A stretch of 25,378 bases of DNA from Chloroflexota bacterium. GTDB taxonomy: Bacteria; Chloroflexota; Dehalococcoidia; UBA3495. Below the pieces are notes generated by a model. The model did no database searches and was not told the DNA's origin. It worked only from the letters and a program-made list of their open reading frames with translations. Where the stretch lies: contig JADFNR010000045.1 in assembly GCA_022563275.1 (NCBI GenBank), positions 1 through 25,378 on the forward strand, in the 5' to 3' direction. The stretch's first letter is position 1; each line of letters starts with the position of its first letter. Both the position numbers and the translations under genes were made by a program. Positions 14,572 to 22,870 of this stretch are shown here, piece by piece.

Positions 14572-16476
14572 ATGGTCCAACAAGGACAGATCGACCATCT
14601 GCTTCAGGAGACCGGCCAGATCCTGCCGCCCGCCGCCTTGGTGCAGCAGGCTTACCTGCAGGACCACGATGCCGCCTATAAGAGGTCCGTGGAAGACCCG
14701 GAGGGTTTCTGGGAGGAGGTGGCCAAGGAACTGTCCTGGTTTAAGCCCTGGGATAAGGTTTTTCAATGGGACTATCCCACCTTCCAATGGTTCCTGGGCG
14801 CCAAGTGCAACATCACCTATAACGCCCTGGACCGGCACCTGACCAACGGCAACAAGAATAAAGCGGCCTTCATCTGGCTGGGCGAAGACGGCACCGAGCG
14901 GGTGTTCACCTACGGGCGGTTGGCGCAGATGGTCAACCGGTTCGCCAATGGTCTGAAATCCTTGGGAGTGGGCAAGGGCGACCGGGTGATCATCTACATG
15001 CCACTGTCACCCGAGGGCGCCATCGCCATGCTGGCCTGCGCCCGCATCGGAGCGGTGCACAGCGTGGTCTACGCCGGCTTCAGCGTGGGCTCGCTGCGGG
15101 GCCGCATCCTGGACGCCCAGGCCAAGGTGGTTATCACCGCCGATGTCGGCTACCGCCGGGGCAACGAGGTCGACCTGAAAGGCATCTGCGACGACTCCGT
15201 CGCGGACCTAGATCTGGTGGAACACGTCGTTGTCTGGAGCCGCAAGGGGGCACCGGAAAACCCCGGACCTAAAGACGTCGACTTCGACCAACTGATGGCT
15301 GAAAGCAGCATCGACTGTCCGGCGGAGGAGATGGACTCCGAGGACCCGCTGTTCATCCTCTACACCAGCGGCACCACTGGCACGCCCAAGGGAGTGGTCC
15401 ACGTCCACGGAGGCTACATGGTGGGCACCTACTACCATTTCAAGACCTTCTGGGACGTTAAGGACGACGACGTTTTCTGGTGCACTTCAGACATCGGCTG
15501 GGTCGTGGGCCACAGCTATATCGTCTATGCACCGCTGGTAGCCGGGGCCACGACGGTCTTCCGCGAGGGGGCCATCGACTATCCCCACCCCGGCGTTTTC
15601 TACGAGATCATCGAGAAATACGGCGTTAACGTGATCTTCACGGCGCCGACGCTCCTCCGCATGCTGATGCGCTACGGCGAGGAGTACCCTCAGAAGTACA
15701 ACTTAAAATCGCTGCGGTTCCTGACCTGCGCCGGCGAACCCCTCAATCCCGAGGCCCTGAAGTGGACCTACGAGCACATCTGCGGCAACGGCGAGTGGGG
15801 CCACATCGTTGACAACTGGTGGCAGACCGAGACCGGCGGCCCCTGCCTTGGCACCTCGGCCACCATGCCGGTCAAGCCGGGCCGGGTGGGCCGTGCGCTG
15901 CCCGGAGCCTCCTTGGACATCGTTGACCGGGAGGGTCAGCCCATCACGGAGCCGGATAAGGGCGGGTTTCTGGTGATCACCCGCCCCTTCCCCCATTTCT
16001 ACAGGACCGTGTTCGGCGACCCCGAACGCTACGCCAAGGACTGGAACACCATCCCTGGAGTCTATCTCACCGGCGACGTGGCCCTGCGGGACGCCGACGG
16101 CTACTACATGGTGGTGGGACGGGCCGACGACGTGTTGAACGTGGCCGGGCACCGCATCGGCTCGGCCGAGGTCGAGAGCGCTCTGGTCTCGCACCCCGCG
16201 GTCGCGGAGGCGGCGGTCATCGGCAAGCCCGACGAACTGCGCGGCGAGATCATCAAGGCCTTCGTCACCCTGCGCATGGGCCAAGAACCGTCCGACGAGA
16301 TGGTCGCGGCCCTGAAACTGCACGTCCGCAACGAGCTTGGCCCCATCGCGGTCCCCGCCGAACTGGATTTCATGCCCACCCTGCCCAAGACCCGCTCCGG
16401 CAAGATCATGCGCCGCCTGCTGAAAGCCTACGAGCTGGGGATCGATCCGGGAGATATAACGACCCTGGAGGAGTGA
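14572..16476 (+). CDS. acs: Acetyl-CoA synthetase-like AMP-forming acyl-CoA ligase
   Basis: A 634-residue ligase that activates acetate (or another short acid) with ATP to acyl-AMP and then acyl-CoA in the cytoplasm. The ACAS N-terminal segment is present ('WEEVAKELSWFKPWDKVFQW'). The adenylation loop 'YTSGTTGTPKG' is at 264-274, and 'DNWWQTETGG' at 414-423 has the tryptophan W416/W417 that limits the acid pocket to acetate or propionate. The C-terminal domain has 'GRADDVLNVAGHRIG' and 'PKTRSGKIMRRLL', with K611 the adenylation lysine and usual acetylation site. Length matches Acs (about 650). AAGGAG precedes the ATG. Its place directly after an LLM oxidoreductase suggests that acid produced by oxidation is fed into central metabolism, but that is inference. 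Confidence 0.93.
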   Translation: MVQQGQIDHLLQETGQILPPAALVQQAYLQDHDAAYKRSVEDPEGFWEEVAKELSWFKPWDKVFQWDYPTFQWFLGAKCNITYNALDRHLTNGNKNKAAFIWLGEDGTERVFTYGRLAQMVNRFANGLKSLGVGKGDRVIIYMPLSPEGAIAMLACARIGAVHSVVYAGFSVGSLRGRILDAQAKVVITADVGYRRGNEVDLKGICDDSVADLDLVEHVVVWSRKGAPENPGPKDVDFDQLMAESSIDCPAEEMDSEDPLFILYTSGTTGTPKGVVHVHGGYMVGTYYHFKTFWDVKDDDVFWCTSDIGWVVGHSYIVYAPLVAGATTVFREGAIDYPHPGVFYEIIEKYGVNVIFTAPTLLRMLMRYGEEYPQKYNLKSLRFLTCAGEPLNPEALKWTYEHICGNGEWGHIVDNWWQTETGGPCLGTSATMPVKPGRVGRALPGASLDIVDREGQPITEPDKGGFLVITRPFPHFYRTVFGDPERYAKDWNTIPGVYLTGDVALRDADGYYMVVGRADDVLNVAGHRIGSAEVESALVSHPAVAEAAVIGKPDELRGEIIKAFVTLRMGQEPSDEMVAALKLHVRNELGPIAVPAELDFMPTLPKTRSGKIMRRLLKAYELGIDPGDITTLEE

Positions 16477-16479
16477 CGG

Positions 16480-16607
16480 AAATCCCCCTTAGTCCCCCTT
16501 TACGAAAGGGGGAAACGGCGCTCTCTTTTCATGCATGGCAGGCAGAAACAACCGTGCGTAGAAGAAGATCGAAGCCCCCCTTTCATAAAGGGGGGTTGGG
16601 GGGATTT
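16480..16607. repeat. Inverted pair of AAATCCCCC palindromic repeats (copies 3 and 4)
   Basis: Copy 3 (16480-16512) reads AAATCCCCCTTAG then the hairpin CCCCCTTT-ACG-AAAGGGGG. Copy 4 (16575-16607) is the same element on the opposite strand: CCCCCCTTT-CAT-AAAGGGGGG then TTGGGGGGATTT. The reverse complement of copy 4 matches copy 1 at 2906 almost base for base. The 62 bases between them show no gene. The inverted pair resembles a small non-autonomous mobile element, but no target duplication was found. The remaining 147 bases to the ABC gene hold no recognisable feature. Confidence 0.7.
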
Positions 16608-16754
16608 CTCCCCTCGCCCCTCAAGTCAGCGTGAAAAAATCCCCTCGCCCGAATGGTAAACTGGTTCTACTGTCTGCCCGCGTCTAGATCGCCGGGCCGG
16701 TAAAGAGAAATCTGCGCGGCGCGTCCGTGCCGCTTCACACTGTAGGTTAACCCC

Positions 16755-18794
16755 ATGATGCACCGCGTCGTGCCGGAACCGCCGGTAGACAAGAGAAACT
16801 CCCTGGGCCTCCCTCCGCCGTCGAGTCCGATGATGGGCCGGACGATCCGGCTCTTCCGTCCCTACCGCTTCCAAGTGATCTCGGTGGCGGTCCTGATCCT
16901 GGTCACCGCCAGCATCGGCGTGGTCAACCCGTTGCTCATCAGGACGGTCTTCGACGAAGGTCTTTTCCCGGCATCGGGCGGCCCGGACATGCAGCTCCTG
17001 TGGGTTCTGGCGGCCGTCATGACTTCCATCGCCATCGCCAACGGCCTCATGGGAGTGGTCCAGACCTACATGACCAACAAGGTGGGCCAGAGCGTCATGC
17101 GCGACCTCAGGGACGCTGTTTACGCCCACCTTCAGGGCATGTCCCTGGGATTCTTCACCAGCACCCGCACCGGGGAGATCCAATCACGGATCTCCAACGA
17201 CGTGGGCGGCATCCAGTCGGTGGTTACCAGCACCCTGACCGACACCCTCTCCAACACCGTGATATTCCTGAGCACGCTGGTGGCGATGTTGATACTGTCC
17301 TGGCAGTTGACCATCGTGGCCGTGGCGACGGTGCCCTTCTTTTTCGTGCTGACCAGGTTCGTGGGGAAGAAGCGGCGGGCGGTCACGTCCGAAGCCCAAC
17401 GGTCCATGGCCGAGATCACGGCCATCACCCAAGAAACGCTGTCGGTCTCCGGAATCATGCTGGCCAAATTGTTCGGCCGTCAGAGCCAGGAGATGGAAAA
17501 CTTCCACCGCCACAACCAAGAATTGTCCGACCTGGCGGTCCGCCAGCAGATGATCGGCCACATATTCTTCGCCGTGGTGATGACCTTCCTGTCAATATCC
17601 CCGGCGTTCATCTACCTGCTGGCGGGCTATCTGATGTCCGGCAGCGGTCCTTCCATGGTGTCCGCTGGGACCATCATCGCCTTCACCACGCTGCAGAGCC
17701 GCCTGTACTTCCCCGTGGGAAGGTTGCTGCAAGTGTCCGTTGAGTTGCAGTCGTCGATGGCCCTATTCGAGCGCATCTACGGCTACCTTGACCTGAAACA
17801 AGATATCGTCGATTCCCCGGACGCCAGCCCGTTGGACCTAGACCGCGTTTCCGGTGGCATCACCTTCGACTCCGTGCGGGTCAATTACGCCCGGTCGTAT
17901 GGCGAACCAAGCAGCGAGGCCACTGACGAAACCGTGGGGCAGGAGACGGAAGAAGATTCCCGGCTGTGGGCTTTGGATGGGGTAAGTCTGAACATACCCC
18001 CGGGCCAACTGGCCGCCTTTGTCGGCCCCAGTGGCGCGGGCAAGACAACGCTGGCCTACCTGGTGCCACGTCTCTACGATGTGACGGAAGGCTCGGTGTC
18101 CATCGATGGGACGGACGTCAGGGAGATCAGGCAGGTGGACCTGGCGGCGATCATCGGCTTCGTGACGCAGGACAGTTACCTGTTCCATGACACCATGGAG
18201 CGGAACCTGCTCTACGCCCGGCCGGAGGCCACCCGGGACGAGATGATCGCGGCGGCCAAAGCTGCTTATATCCACGACCGGATCATGGAGATGCCCGAGG
18301 GTTACGACACCGTGGTGGGAGAGCGTGGGTTCCGGCTGTCCGGCGGCGAGAGGCAGCGGCTGTCCATCGCCAGGGTGATCCTGCACCAGCCCCGGGTACT
18401 GATACTGGATGAGGCCACTTCGGCGTTGGATACGGTCAGCGAACGCTACGTCCAAGCGGCGTTACAACCGTTGATGCGTGACCGCACCACGATGGTCATC
18501 GCTCACCGATTGTCGACCATTATCGCGGCCGACGTGATCTACGTGGTGGACCGGGGCCGGATCGTCGAGCACGGCCCCCACGATGAACTGCTGGCAAAGG
18601 GCGGGTTGTATGCCAACCTCTACCGGGAGCAGTTCGGCGGGGGGCGCATCGAGGCTTACTGCGAGGACGGCGTGATATTCAGCGACGGCAGCATCAGCAC
18701 CGCCGAGCGGCCGGAACCGGCGCTGGCGGGCGGAGGGCAAGAAGGTCCAAGCCGTCCCCATCGCGAAGACGGCAGGATGCCCTGGGAGGAGTAG
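16755..18794 (+). CDS. ABC transporter, fused permease/ATP-binding protein (exporter type)
   Basis: A 679-residue half-transporter that would work as a dimer in the inner membrane. A permease domain of about six helices (about 40-340) includes 'LGFFTSTRTGEIQSRISNDV', the usual coupling region of lipid and drug exporters. After an acidic linker (about 375-400, rich in E and D) comes the nucleotide-binding domain: Walker A 'GPSGAGKTT' at 424-432, signature LSGGE at 528-532, Walker B 'VLILDEATSALD' with D552 and E553, and the switch histidine in 'VIAHRLST'. A tail of about 50 residues without known motif follows. Substrate is unknown; relatives export lipids, peptides or drugs. No clear ribosome site lies before the ATG at 16755, and a second ATG follows directly. 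Confidence 0.93.
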   Translation: MMHRVVPEPPVDKRNSLGLPPPSSPMMGRTIRLFRPYRFQVISVAVLILVTASIGVVNPLLIRTVFDEGLFPASGGPDMQLLWVLAAVMTSIAIANGLMGVVQTYMTNKVGQSVMRDLRDAVYAHLQGMSLGFFTSTRTGEIQSRISNDVGGIQSVVTSTLTDTLSNTVIFLSTLVAMLILSWQLTIVAVATVPFFFVLTRFVGKKRRAVTSEAQRSMAEITAITQETLSVSGIMLAKLFGRQSQEMENFHRHNQELSDLAVRQQMIGHIFFAVVMTFLSISPAFIYLLAGYLMSGSGPSMVSAGTIIAFTTLQSRLYFPVGRLLQVSVELQSSMALFERIYGYLDLKQDIVDSPDASPLDLDRVSGGITFDSVRVNYARSYGEPSSEATDETVGQETEEDSRLWALDGVSLNIPPGQLAAFVGPSGAGKTTLAYLVPRLYDVTEGSVSIDGTDVREIRQVDLAAIIGFVTQDSYLFHDTMERNLLYARPEATRDEMIAAAKAAYIHDRIMEMPEGYDTVVGERGFRLSGGERQRLSIARVILHQPRVLILDEATSALDTVSERYVQAALQPLMRDRTTMVIAHRLSTIIAADVIYVVDRGRIVEHGPHDELLAKGGLYANLYREQFGGGRIEAYCEDGVIFSDGSISTAERPEPALAGGGQEGPSRPHREDGRMPWEE

Positions 18795-18825
18795 GCGGCC
18801 TAGGTTTATCCATACACTGGGGACG

Positions 18826-18873
18826 GACTGCGGCGCGTCCATGGTTCGACGGGGCTCACCACGAACGGTTGAC
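18826..18873 (+). repeat. 48-bp direct repeat, left copy
   Basis: Identical over 48 bases to 19376-19423, beginning GACTGCGGCGCGTCCATGG and ending ACGAACGGTTGAC. The two copies bracket the GIY-YIG gene, with starts 550 bases apart. The inner part, read on the reverse strand (CCGTTCGTGGTGAGCC and so on), is related to the element at 18956-18983. Confidence 0.92.
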
Positions 18874-18955
18874 TTTTTATGCCTGGTATCGCGGCTGATT
18901 CAGGCCGGGCACCGGTACGGACCAAACCCGGTCAGCGCATCTTCGAGCCTTAACC

Positions 18956-18983
18956 CCGTTCGTCCTGAGCACGTCGAAGGACC
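18956..18983 (+). repeat. Related structured repeat (CCGTTCGTCCTGAGC type)
   Basis: CCGTTCGTCCTGAGCACGTCGAAGGACC can be read as a 5-bp stem, GTCCT (18962-18966) and AGGAC (18978-18982), around the loop GAGCACGTCGA. The 48-bp repeats carry a reverse-strand variant in which the two central stem pairs are swapped on both sides. I have the impression this motif is common as an interspersed repeat in environmental bacterial genomes, but cannot check that here. Confidence 0.6.
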
Positions 18984-18995
18984 TTTTCGCCAAAG

Positions 18996-19319
18996 TCATG
19001 TTTGGATAGGAGGACCAGCGTTGATTGGCTTTTTCATGCGGGATGACGATTGCGCCAACTTGACTAAACTAGCCCAATCCCCGGAGATCAGCGCCTCTTT
19101 CTTGGCTCGAGACCAGCCCTTGATCTGCTGCTCCCTGGCAATCGCGTCCTGCCGGGCCGGCATTTCCTCTGCGAAGACCAGGCGCACAGGACGCCGTTTC
19201 TGAGTATAGCCTGGGACTTCTCCTTGATTGTGGGCGAACAAGCGAGTCTCTAACCGGTCTGTGTGCCCTGTGTAATAGGAGCCGTCCGAGCAGCGCAGTA
19301 TGTAGACGTGGAACGCCAT
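18996..19319 (-). CDS. GIY-YIG nuclease-domain protein
   Basis: This 107-residue protein consists of little more than a GIY-YIG domain (UvrC/URI nuclease fold). 'VYILRCSDGSYYTGHTDRLETRLFAHN' (residues 5-31) supplies the two tyrosine motifs (YIL and YTG) and the downstream R26 and H30. 'REQQIKGWSRAKKEALI' carries the conserved glutamate and lysine helix. Single-domain proteins of this kind are frequent in bacterial genomes; their DNA role is mostly unknown. The open frame runs 31 codons further upstream, but those codons fall partly in the right-hand 48-bp repeat, so I chose the internal ATG before 'AFHVYILR'. The gene lies wholly between the two direct repeats. Confidence 0.85.
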   Translation of the reverse strand: MAFHVYILRCSDGSYYTGHTDRLETRLFAHNQGEVPGYTQKRRPVRLVFAEEMPARQDAIAREQQIKGWSRAKKEALISGDWASLVKLAQSSSRMKKPINAGPPIQT

Positions 19320-19375
19320 GACTCGGAGCGGATCATATGGTTTGGCCAAAGTTATTTCTACTGGTGAATGTCGTA

Positions 19376-19423
19376 GACTGCGGCGCGTCCATGGTTCGAC
19401 GGGGCTCACCACGAACGGTTGAC
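19376..19423 (+). repeat. 48-bp direct repeat, right copy
   Basis: A perfect match to 18826-18873. It lies upstream of the reverse-strand GIY-YIG start and could contribute to its leader. The flanking bases differ on both sides, so the repeat ends are well defined. Confidence 0.92.
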
Positions 19424-19479
19424 CTTCCCTAGCCTTGGGGGAAATCTCTCTTATTTACTCGGCGCCATTCTGAGCGCTG

Positions 19480-20451
19480 TTAACGCGCCGCGTAGTTCTT
19501 CTCGATGGTCCGGCGGGCTTCCTCGGGGGAGATGTTGTTGGCCACTGCGCAGGGGCTGGTCTCCTCCATGATGGCGTCGATGTCGCCGGAGAGCACATGC
19601 TTCTTGTGCTGGTCCTCGTGCTCGATGCCCAGGGCCCGGCCCACCAAGGTTAGGTAATGTTCCACCTTCACCGGGTAGTCGGCTTCGTAGCGGCACATGT
19701 GCCGCTGGCAGCCGTGATATAGGGTGCTGAAGGTGTCCGCGCCTTGCTCGATCGCCTGTTCCACGAACCCGGTGGCCATGGCCTCCCACGCATCTTCCCC
19801 AACGCGTTCGCGCACGGCCGGGGTGCAGTGGCGGCCGAAGCGGGTGTCGGTGCCTATGTCTATAAGTGTCACGCCAGGCAGCTTGGACAACAGTAGCTGG
19901 GCGCTCTGGGCCTCGGCGTCGGACTGAGGCCGGCCGGTGTGGTAATGCAGGGCCACGGTGGTCTCGGGTTGGGGCTGGAAATCCAGCTTATCGATGTTTT
20001 CCACCAGAAATTCGGCGACGTGATTAAAATCGAAGCTCTTCTCGCGCATGTCCATGATGTCGTCGTAGAAATAGATGCAGGACGGACACCACATCACCAC
20101 CTGCTTCGGCTTGAACTTCTGGAAGTTGGCGGCGGTGGCGGCGGCCACTGAGCGGGCCGCATCCTCGTCGCCGCGCTGGTAGTGCTGGATGCCGCAGCAA
20201 TAGGTCTTGCCGCCGACGGCCGCGAAGCTGACGCCCATCAGCTTGAAGATGTCCGTGACGGTGCGGATCAGGTGGGTGGTGCGGAGCACGTTGCAACCCA
20301 GGTAGAGAACGATGTCCGACTGCTTCACGTCGTCCTCTGGCGTCGACAAGAGCCAGTCCCGGTCCTCGGGTTTGGTCTGCAACCCATGGACCACGTCGAT
20401 CTCCCGGAAATACTTCTTGTAAAATCCCCGGTCTTTTCTTTCCTGAGCCAT
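19480..20451 (-). CDS. CCG-domain Fe-S protein (HdrB/GlpC-like (Fe-S)-binding protein)
   Basis: A 323-residue protein with one complete cysteine-rich CCG domain: C53 (LGCNVLR), 31 residues, C85-C86-G87, then C122 and C125 in 'WCPSC'. This pattern binds a non-cubane [4Fe-4S] cluster in HdrB and in the membrane-anchor subunits of lactate, glycerol-3-phosphate and succinate-type oxidoreductases. The second domain is degenerate. The first motif reads 'LHYHTGRP', with no cysteine, and C209, C248 and C253 ('YHGCQRHMC') are all that remain. Partners (HdrA, HdrC, flavin dehydrogenases) are not adjacent. GAGGAG precedes the ATG. It lies 70 bases after the GGT-family gene, in the same direction, so the two could form one unit. 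It probably shuttles electrons; partner unknown. Confidence 0.85.
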   Translation of the reverse strand: MAQERKDRGFYKKYFREIDVVHGLQTKPEDRDWLLSTPEDDVKQSDIVLYLGCNVLRTTHLIRTVTDIFKLMGVSFAAVGGKTYCCGIQHYQRGDEDAARSVAAATAANFQKFKPKQVVMWCPSCIYFYDDIMDMREKSFDFNHVAEFLVENIDKLDFQPQPETTVALHYHTGRPQSDAEAQSAQLLLSKLPGVTLIDIGTDTRFGRHCTPAVRERVGEDAWEAMATGFVEQAIEQGADTFSTLYHGCQRHMCRYEADYPVKVEHYLTLVGRALGIEHEDQHKKHVLSGDIDAIMEETSPCAVANNISPEEARRTIEKNYAAR

Positions 20452-20521
20452 CTGCCGCTCCTCTTTGCCTGCCCTATTCCTGGTTTAGCCTATGAACACT
20501 AAAGCGCGGCGAGCCGCCCGC

Positions 20522-22114
20522 TCAATAACCTATGGCGCAGCCGTCCTTTCTGGGCTCTGAGCCGCCGCGCAGGATTCCCGTTTCCGGGTCCCGCTGTATG
20601 ATCTGGGCCCCTCCGATGGACACCCGGTTATAGCCGGTGATCTGACCCATTTTGTGCCCCCGGGACTGCAGCTCCCGGGCCACGGTAGGGTCGAGACCTT
20701 CTTCCAGTATAACGCTGTCGTTACTTACCATGAACCGCAGAGCGTTGATGGCCTGCTGCGGGTCCATGTCGTGGTCCACCATGTTGCTGATCAATTGCAG
20801 ATGGCCCTGGGGCTGCATGAACGCCCCCATCATACCGTACGAAAGGTGCAACTCGCCGCCGATGGTGGCCATGCCGGGAATGATGGTGTTATACGGCCGC
20901 TTGTGGGGGGCCAGAGCGTTGGCGTGGTTGGGGTCCAGAGAGAACAGGGAGGCCCGGTTGTGCAGGACGATCCCCGTGCCGGGAACGACCATACCTGACC
21001 CGAAATGGTCGAACAAGCTGTTGATGAAGGAGCAGGCGTTGCCCTGTCCGTCGACCACGCTGATATAGACCGTGTCCGAGCCCTTTTGCACCTGGCCGTA
21101 GGGCACGGTGGCCATGGCCTTTTTGGTATCCATCAGCGCCCGCCGGGTGGTGGCGAATTTCTTGGAGGCCAGTTCGTTGATGGGAACCTGGGTTTTGCGG
21201 GGGTCGGCCACGTACTGAAAAGCGTCGGCGAAGCCCAGCCGCATGGCCTCGATCAGGTGGTGGTAGGCGTCGGGAGATTGGGCGCCCATGCCCTTGATGT
21301 CGAATCCCTCGGCGATATTCAGCGCCTCCAGCGCCGCGATGCCCTGGCCATTGGGTGGGCATTCCCAGCAGGTGACGCCCCGGTAATCGGTGGAGATGGG
21401 CTCATCCCAGTCGGAGGTGTGGGCGGCCAGGTCTTCCACGGTCAGCCAGCCGCCGTGTTCCTGAACGAACGCAGCGGTTTTTTCGGCGATGGGCCCCTTG
21501 TAGAAGGCGTCGGAACCGCCCTCGGCAACGGCCCTTAGGGTGGCGGCCAAAGTCGGCAGCTTCATGAGATCGCCTTGCGAGGGCGCTCCGCCATTGTGGA
21601 GCATCTCGGCGCCGGAGGGGAAGGTCGACAGCTTGCCCAGTTGCTGCCGCCATTGGAAGGAGATTATGTCTGAAACGGGGTATCCGTTCTCGGCGTAGCT
21701 GATGGCCGGTCCCAGCACCTTGCTCATGGGCATGGAGCCACAGGAGTCCAGCAGGGTCTCCCAGCCGTGGACGGTGCCCGGCGTGGCCACCGAATAGACT
21801 CCAATACCGGGCATGGCGGCGTGGCCTTTGTTGAGAAGTTCGTCTATGGATGCGGCGCCGGGAGCGCGGCCGCTGCCGTTCAAGGCGCGCACGCTCTTTT
21901 CTTTGTTGTCCCACACCAAGGCGAACATATCTCCACCCACTCCAGTGGAACCCGGCTCCACGACGTTCAGCGTGGCGGCGGCGGCGATGGCGGCGTCAAC
22001 GGCGTTGCCTCCCTCCATCAGGATACGCAGGCCGGTTGCGGCCGCCAGAGGCTGACTGGTGGCCACCATTCCGTTGGTGGCCAGGATGCTGGACCGCCGT
22101 GAGTCGAAAAACAT
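20522..22114 (-). CDS. Gamma-glutamyltransferase-family protein (Ntn hydrolase)
   Basis: A 530-residue proenzyme of the GGT family that cleaves itself ahead of a threonine, which becomes the nucleophile. T348 in 'GSDTVYISVVDGQGNACS' aligns with the catalytic threonine of E. coli GGT (TTHYSVVDKDGNA). The opening 'GMVATSQPLAAATGLRILMEGGNAVDAAIA' and 'PGSTGVGGDMFALVW' are typical, as is 'GSGMVVPGTGIVLHNR'. There is no signal peptide, unlike periplasmic GGTs that degrade glutathione. Cytoplasmic relatives include acylases and oxamate amidohydrolase, so an amidase role is equally likely. The start has a moderate GGAGAG site about 15 bases away. Confidence 0.93.
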   Translation of the reverse strand: MFFDSRRSSILATNGMVATSQPLAAATGLRILMEGGNAVDAAIAAAATLNVVEPGSTGVGGDMFALVWDNKEKSVRALNGSGRAPGAASIDELLNKGHAAMPGIGVYSVATPGTVHGWETLLDSCGSMPMSKVLGPAISYAENGYPVSDIISFQWRQQLGKLSTFPSGAEMLHNGGAPSQGDLMKLPTLAATLRAVAEGGSDAFYKGPIAEKTAAFVQEHGGWLTVEDLAAHTSDWDEPISTDYRGVTCWECPPNGQGIAALEALNIAEGFDIKGMGAQSPDAYHHLIEAMRLGFADAFQYVADPRKTQVPINELASKKFATTRRALMDTKKAMATVPYGQVQKGSDTVYISVVDGQGNACSFINSLFDHFGSGMVVPGTGIVLHNRASLFSLDPNHANALAPHKRPYNTIIPGMATIGGELHLSYGMMGAFMQPQGHLQLISNMVDHDMDPQQAINALRFMVSNDSVILEEGLDPTVARELQSRGHKMGQITGYNRVSIGGAQIIQRDPETGILRGGSEPRKDGCAIGY

Positions 22115-22237
22115 GCCTGATAGTCTCTCCGTGCGCGCTGGACGCTTGGCTCATTATGTGTGATCCGGAATCGTCAAAGGATTGTACCATGGGCACGGAC
22201 CGCGCCTACGCACGAGGGCTGTGTTAATATAGCCACG

Positions 22238-22252
22238 GCCCGGCTTCCGGGC
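22238..22252. other. Short perfect hairpin upstream of the peroxiredoxin gene
   Basis: GCCCGG, loop CTT, CCGGGC. It lies about 100 bases before the peroxiredoxin start and beyond the divergent GGT-family start. No T run follows. It may be a small palindromic repeat or part of the leader. Confidence 0.35.
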
Positions 22253-22350
22253 TGAAATGGCCAATCTCCGTGAATGCCTTTTATCATACCCGTAAGACCG
22301 ATGATTGAGACTGAAACGGTGACACCTTTACTCTCCGAGGAGGACTAATC

Positions 22351-22824
22351 ATGGCGGCAGAAGTAGGGCAAAAAGCACCAGAGTTCAACCTATTCGATAG
22401 CGACAAGCAGGAGCGGAAACTCAGCGATTCCAAGGGCAAAACCGTGGTGTTGGCCTTCTTCCCCGGAGCGTTCACCGGGGTGTGCACCACCGAGATGTGC
22501 ACCTTCCGTGACCGCTTTGACTCCTTCAATTCCATGAATGCCCAGGTGTTTGGCATCAGTGTGGACGCCATCTTCTCCCAGAAGGCGTTTTCCGATGCAA
22601 ACAACCTGAATTTTCCGTTGCTGAGCGACTACAAACGCGACGTGGTAAATGCCTACGGCGTGGCATTGCCGAATTTTGCCGGCATGGACGGCTACACCGC
22701 CTCGGAGCGGGCTGTGTTCGTGATCGACAAAGAGGGCGTGATCAGGTTCAAGTGGGTGGGTGAAAACCCGGGCAAGGAGCCCGACTACGACGAAGTCCAG
22801 AAGCAGGTGGACCAACTGAAATAG
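22351..22824 (+). CDS. Peroxiredoxin (AhpE/BCP-like)
   Basis: A 157-residue thiol peroxidase that reduces hydrogen peroxide and organic peroxides in the cytoplasm. 'FFPGAFTGVCTTEMC' gives the active-site pattern with P38, T42 and the peroxidatic C45; C50, five residues later, is at the resolving position used by some BCP/PrxQ proteins. 'AVFVIDKEGVIRFKWVGE' is the conserved last strand pair. The ATG is preceded by GAGGAGGA. It is the first gene of a forward run with gaps of 46, 38 and 44 bases, which suggests an operon with the hydrolase, HAD and LLM genes, though functionally they look mixed. Confidence 0.95.
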   Translation: MAAEVGQKAPEFNLFDSDKQERKLSDSKGKTVVLAFFPGAFTGVCTTEMCTFRDRFDSFNSMNAQVFGISVDAIFSQKAFSDANNLNFPLLSDYKRDVVNAYGVALPNFAGMDGYTASERAVFVIDKEGVIRFKWVGENPGKEPDYDEVQKQVDQLK

Positions 22825-22870
22825 CGAACGGGCTTGATCGACTTATCCATCAGGCGCCGGAGGGCCCCAC

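Noticed and set aside
6925..16476. Other genes ending in TGA (isomerase, GH15, acetyl-CoA synthetase) as further selenoproteins
   Set aside because: Each already has a complete C-terminus, and no homologous sequence continues after the TGA.
22351..22824. Peroxiredoxin as a selenoprotein
   Set aside because: The peroxidatic residue is encoded by a normal cysteine codon (TGC in GVCTTE).
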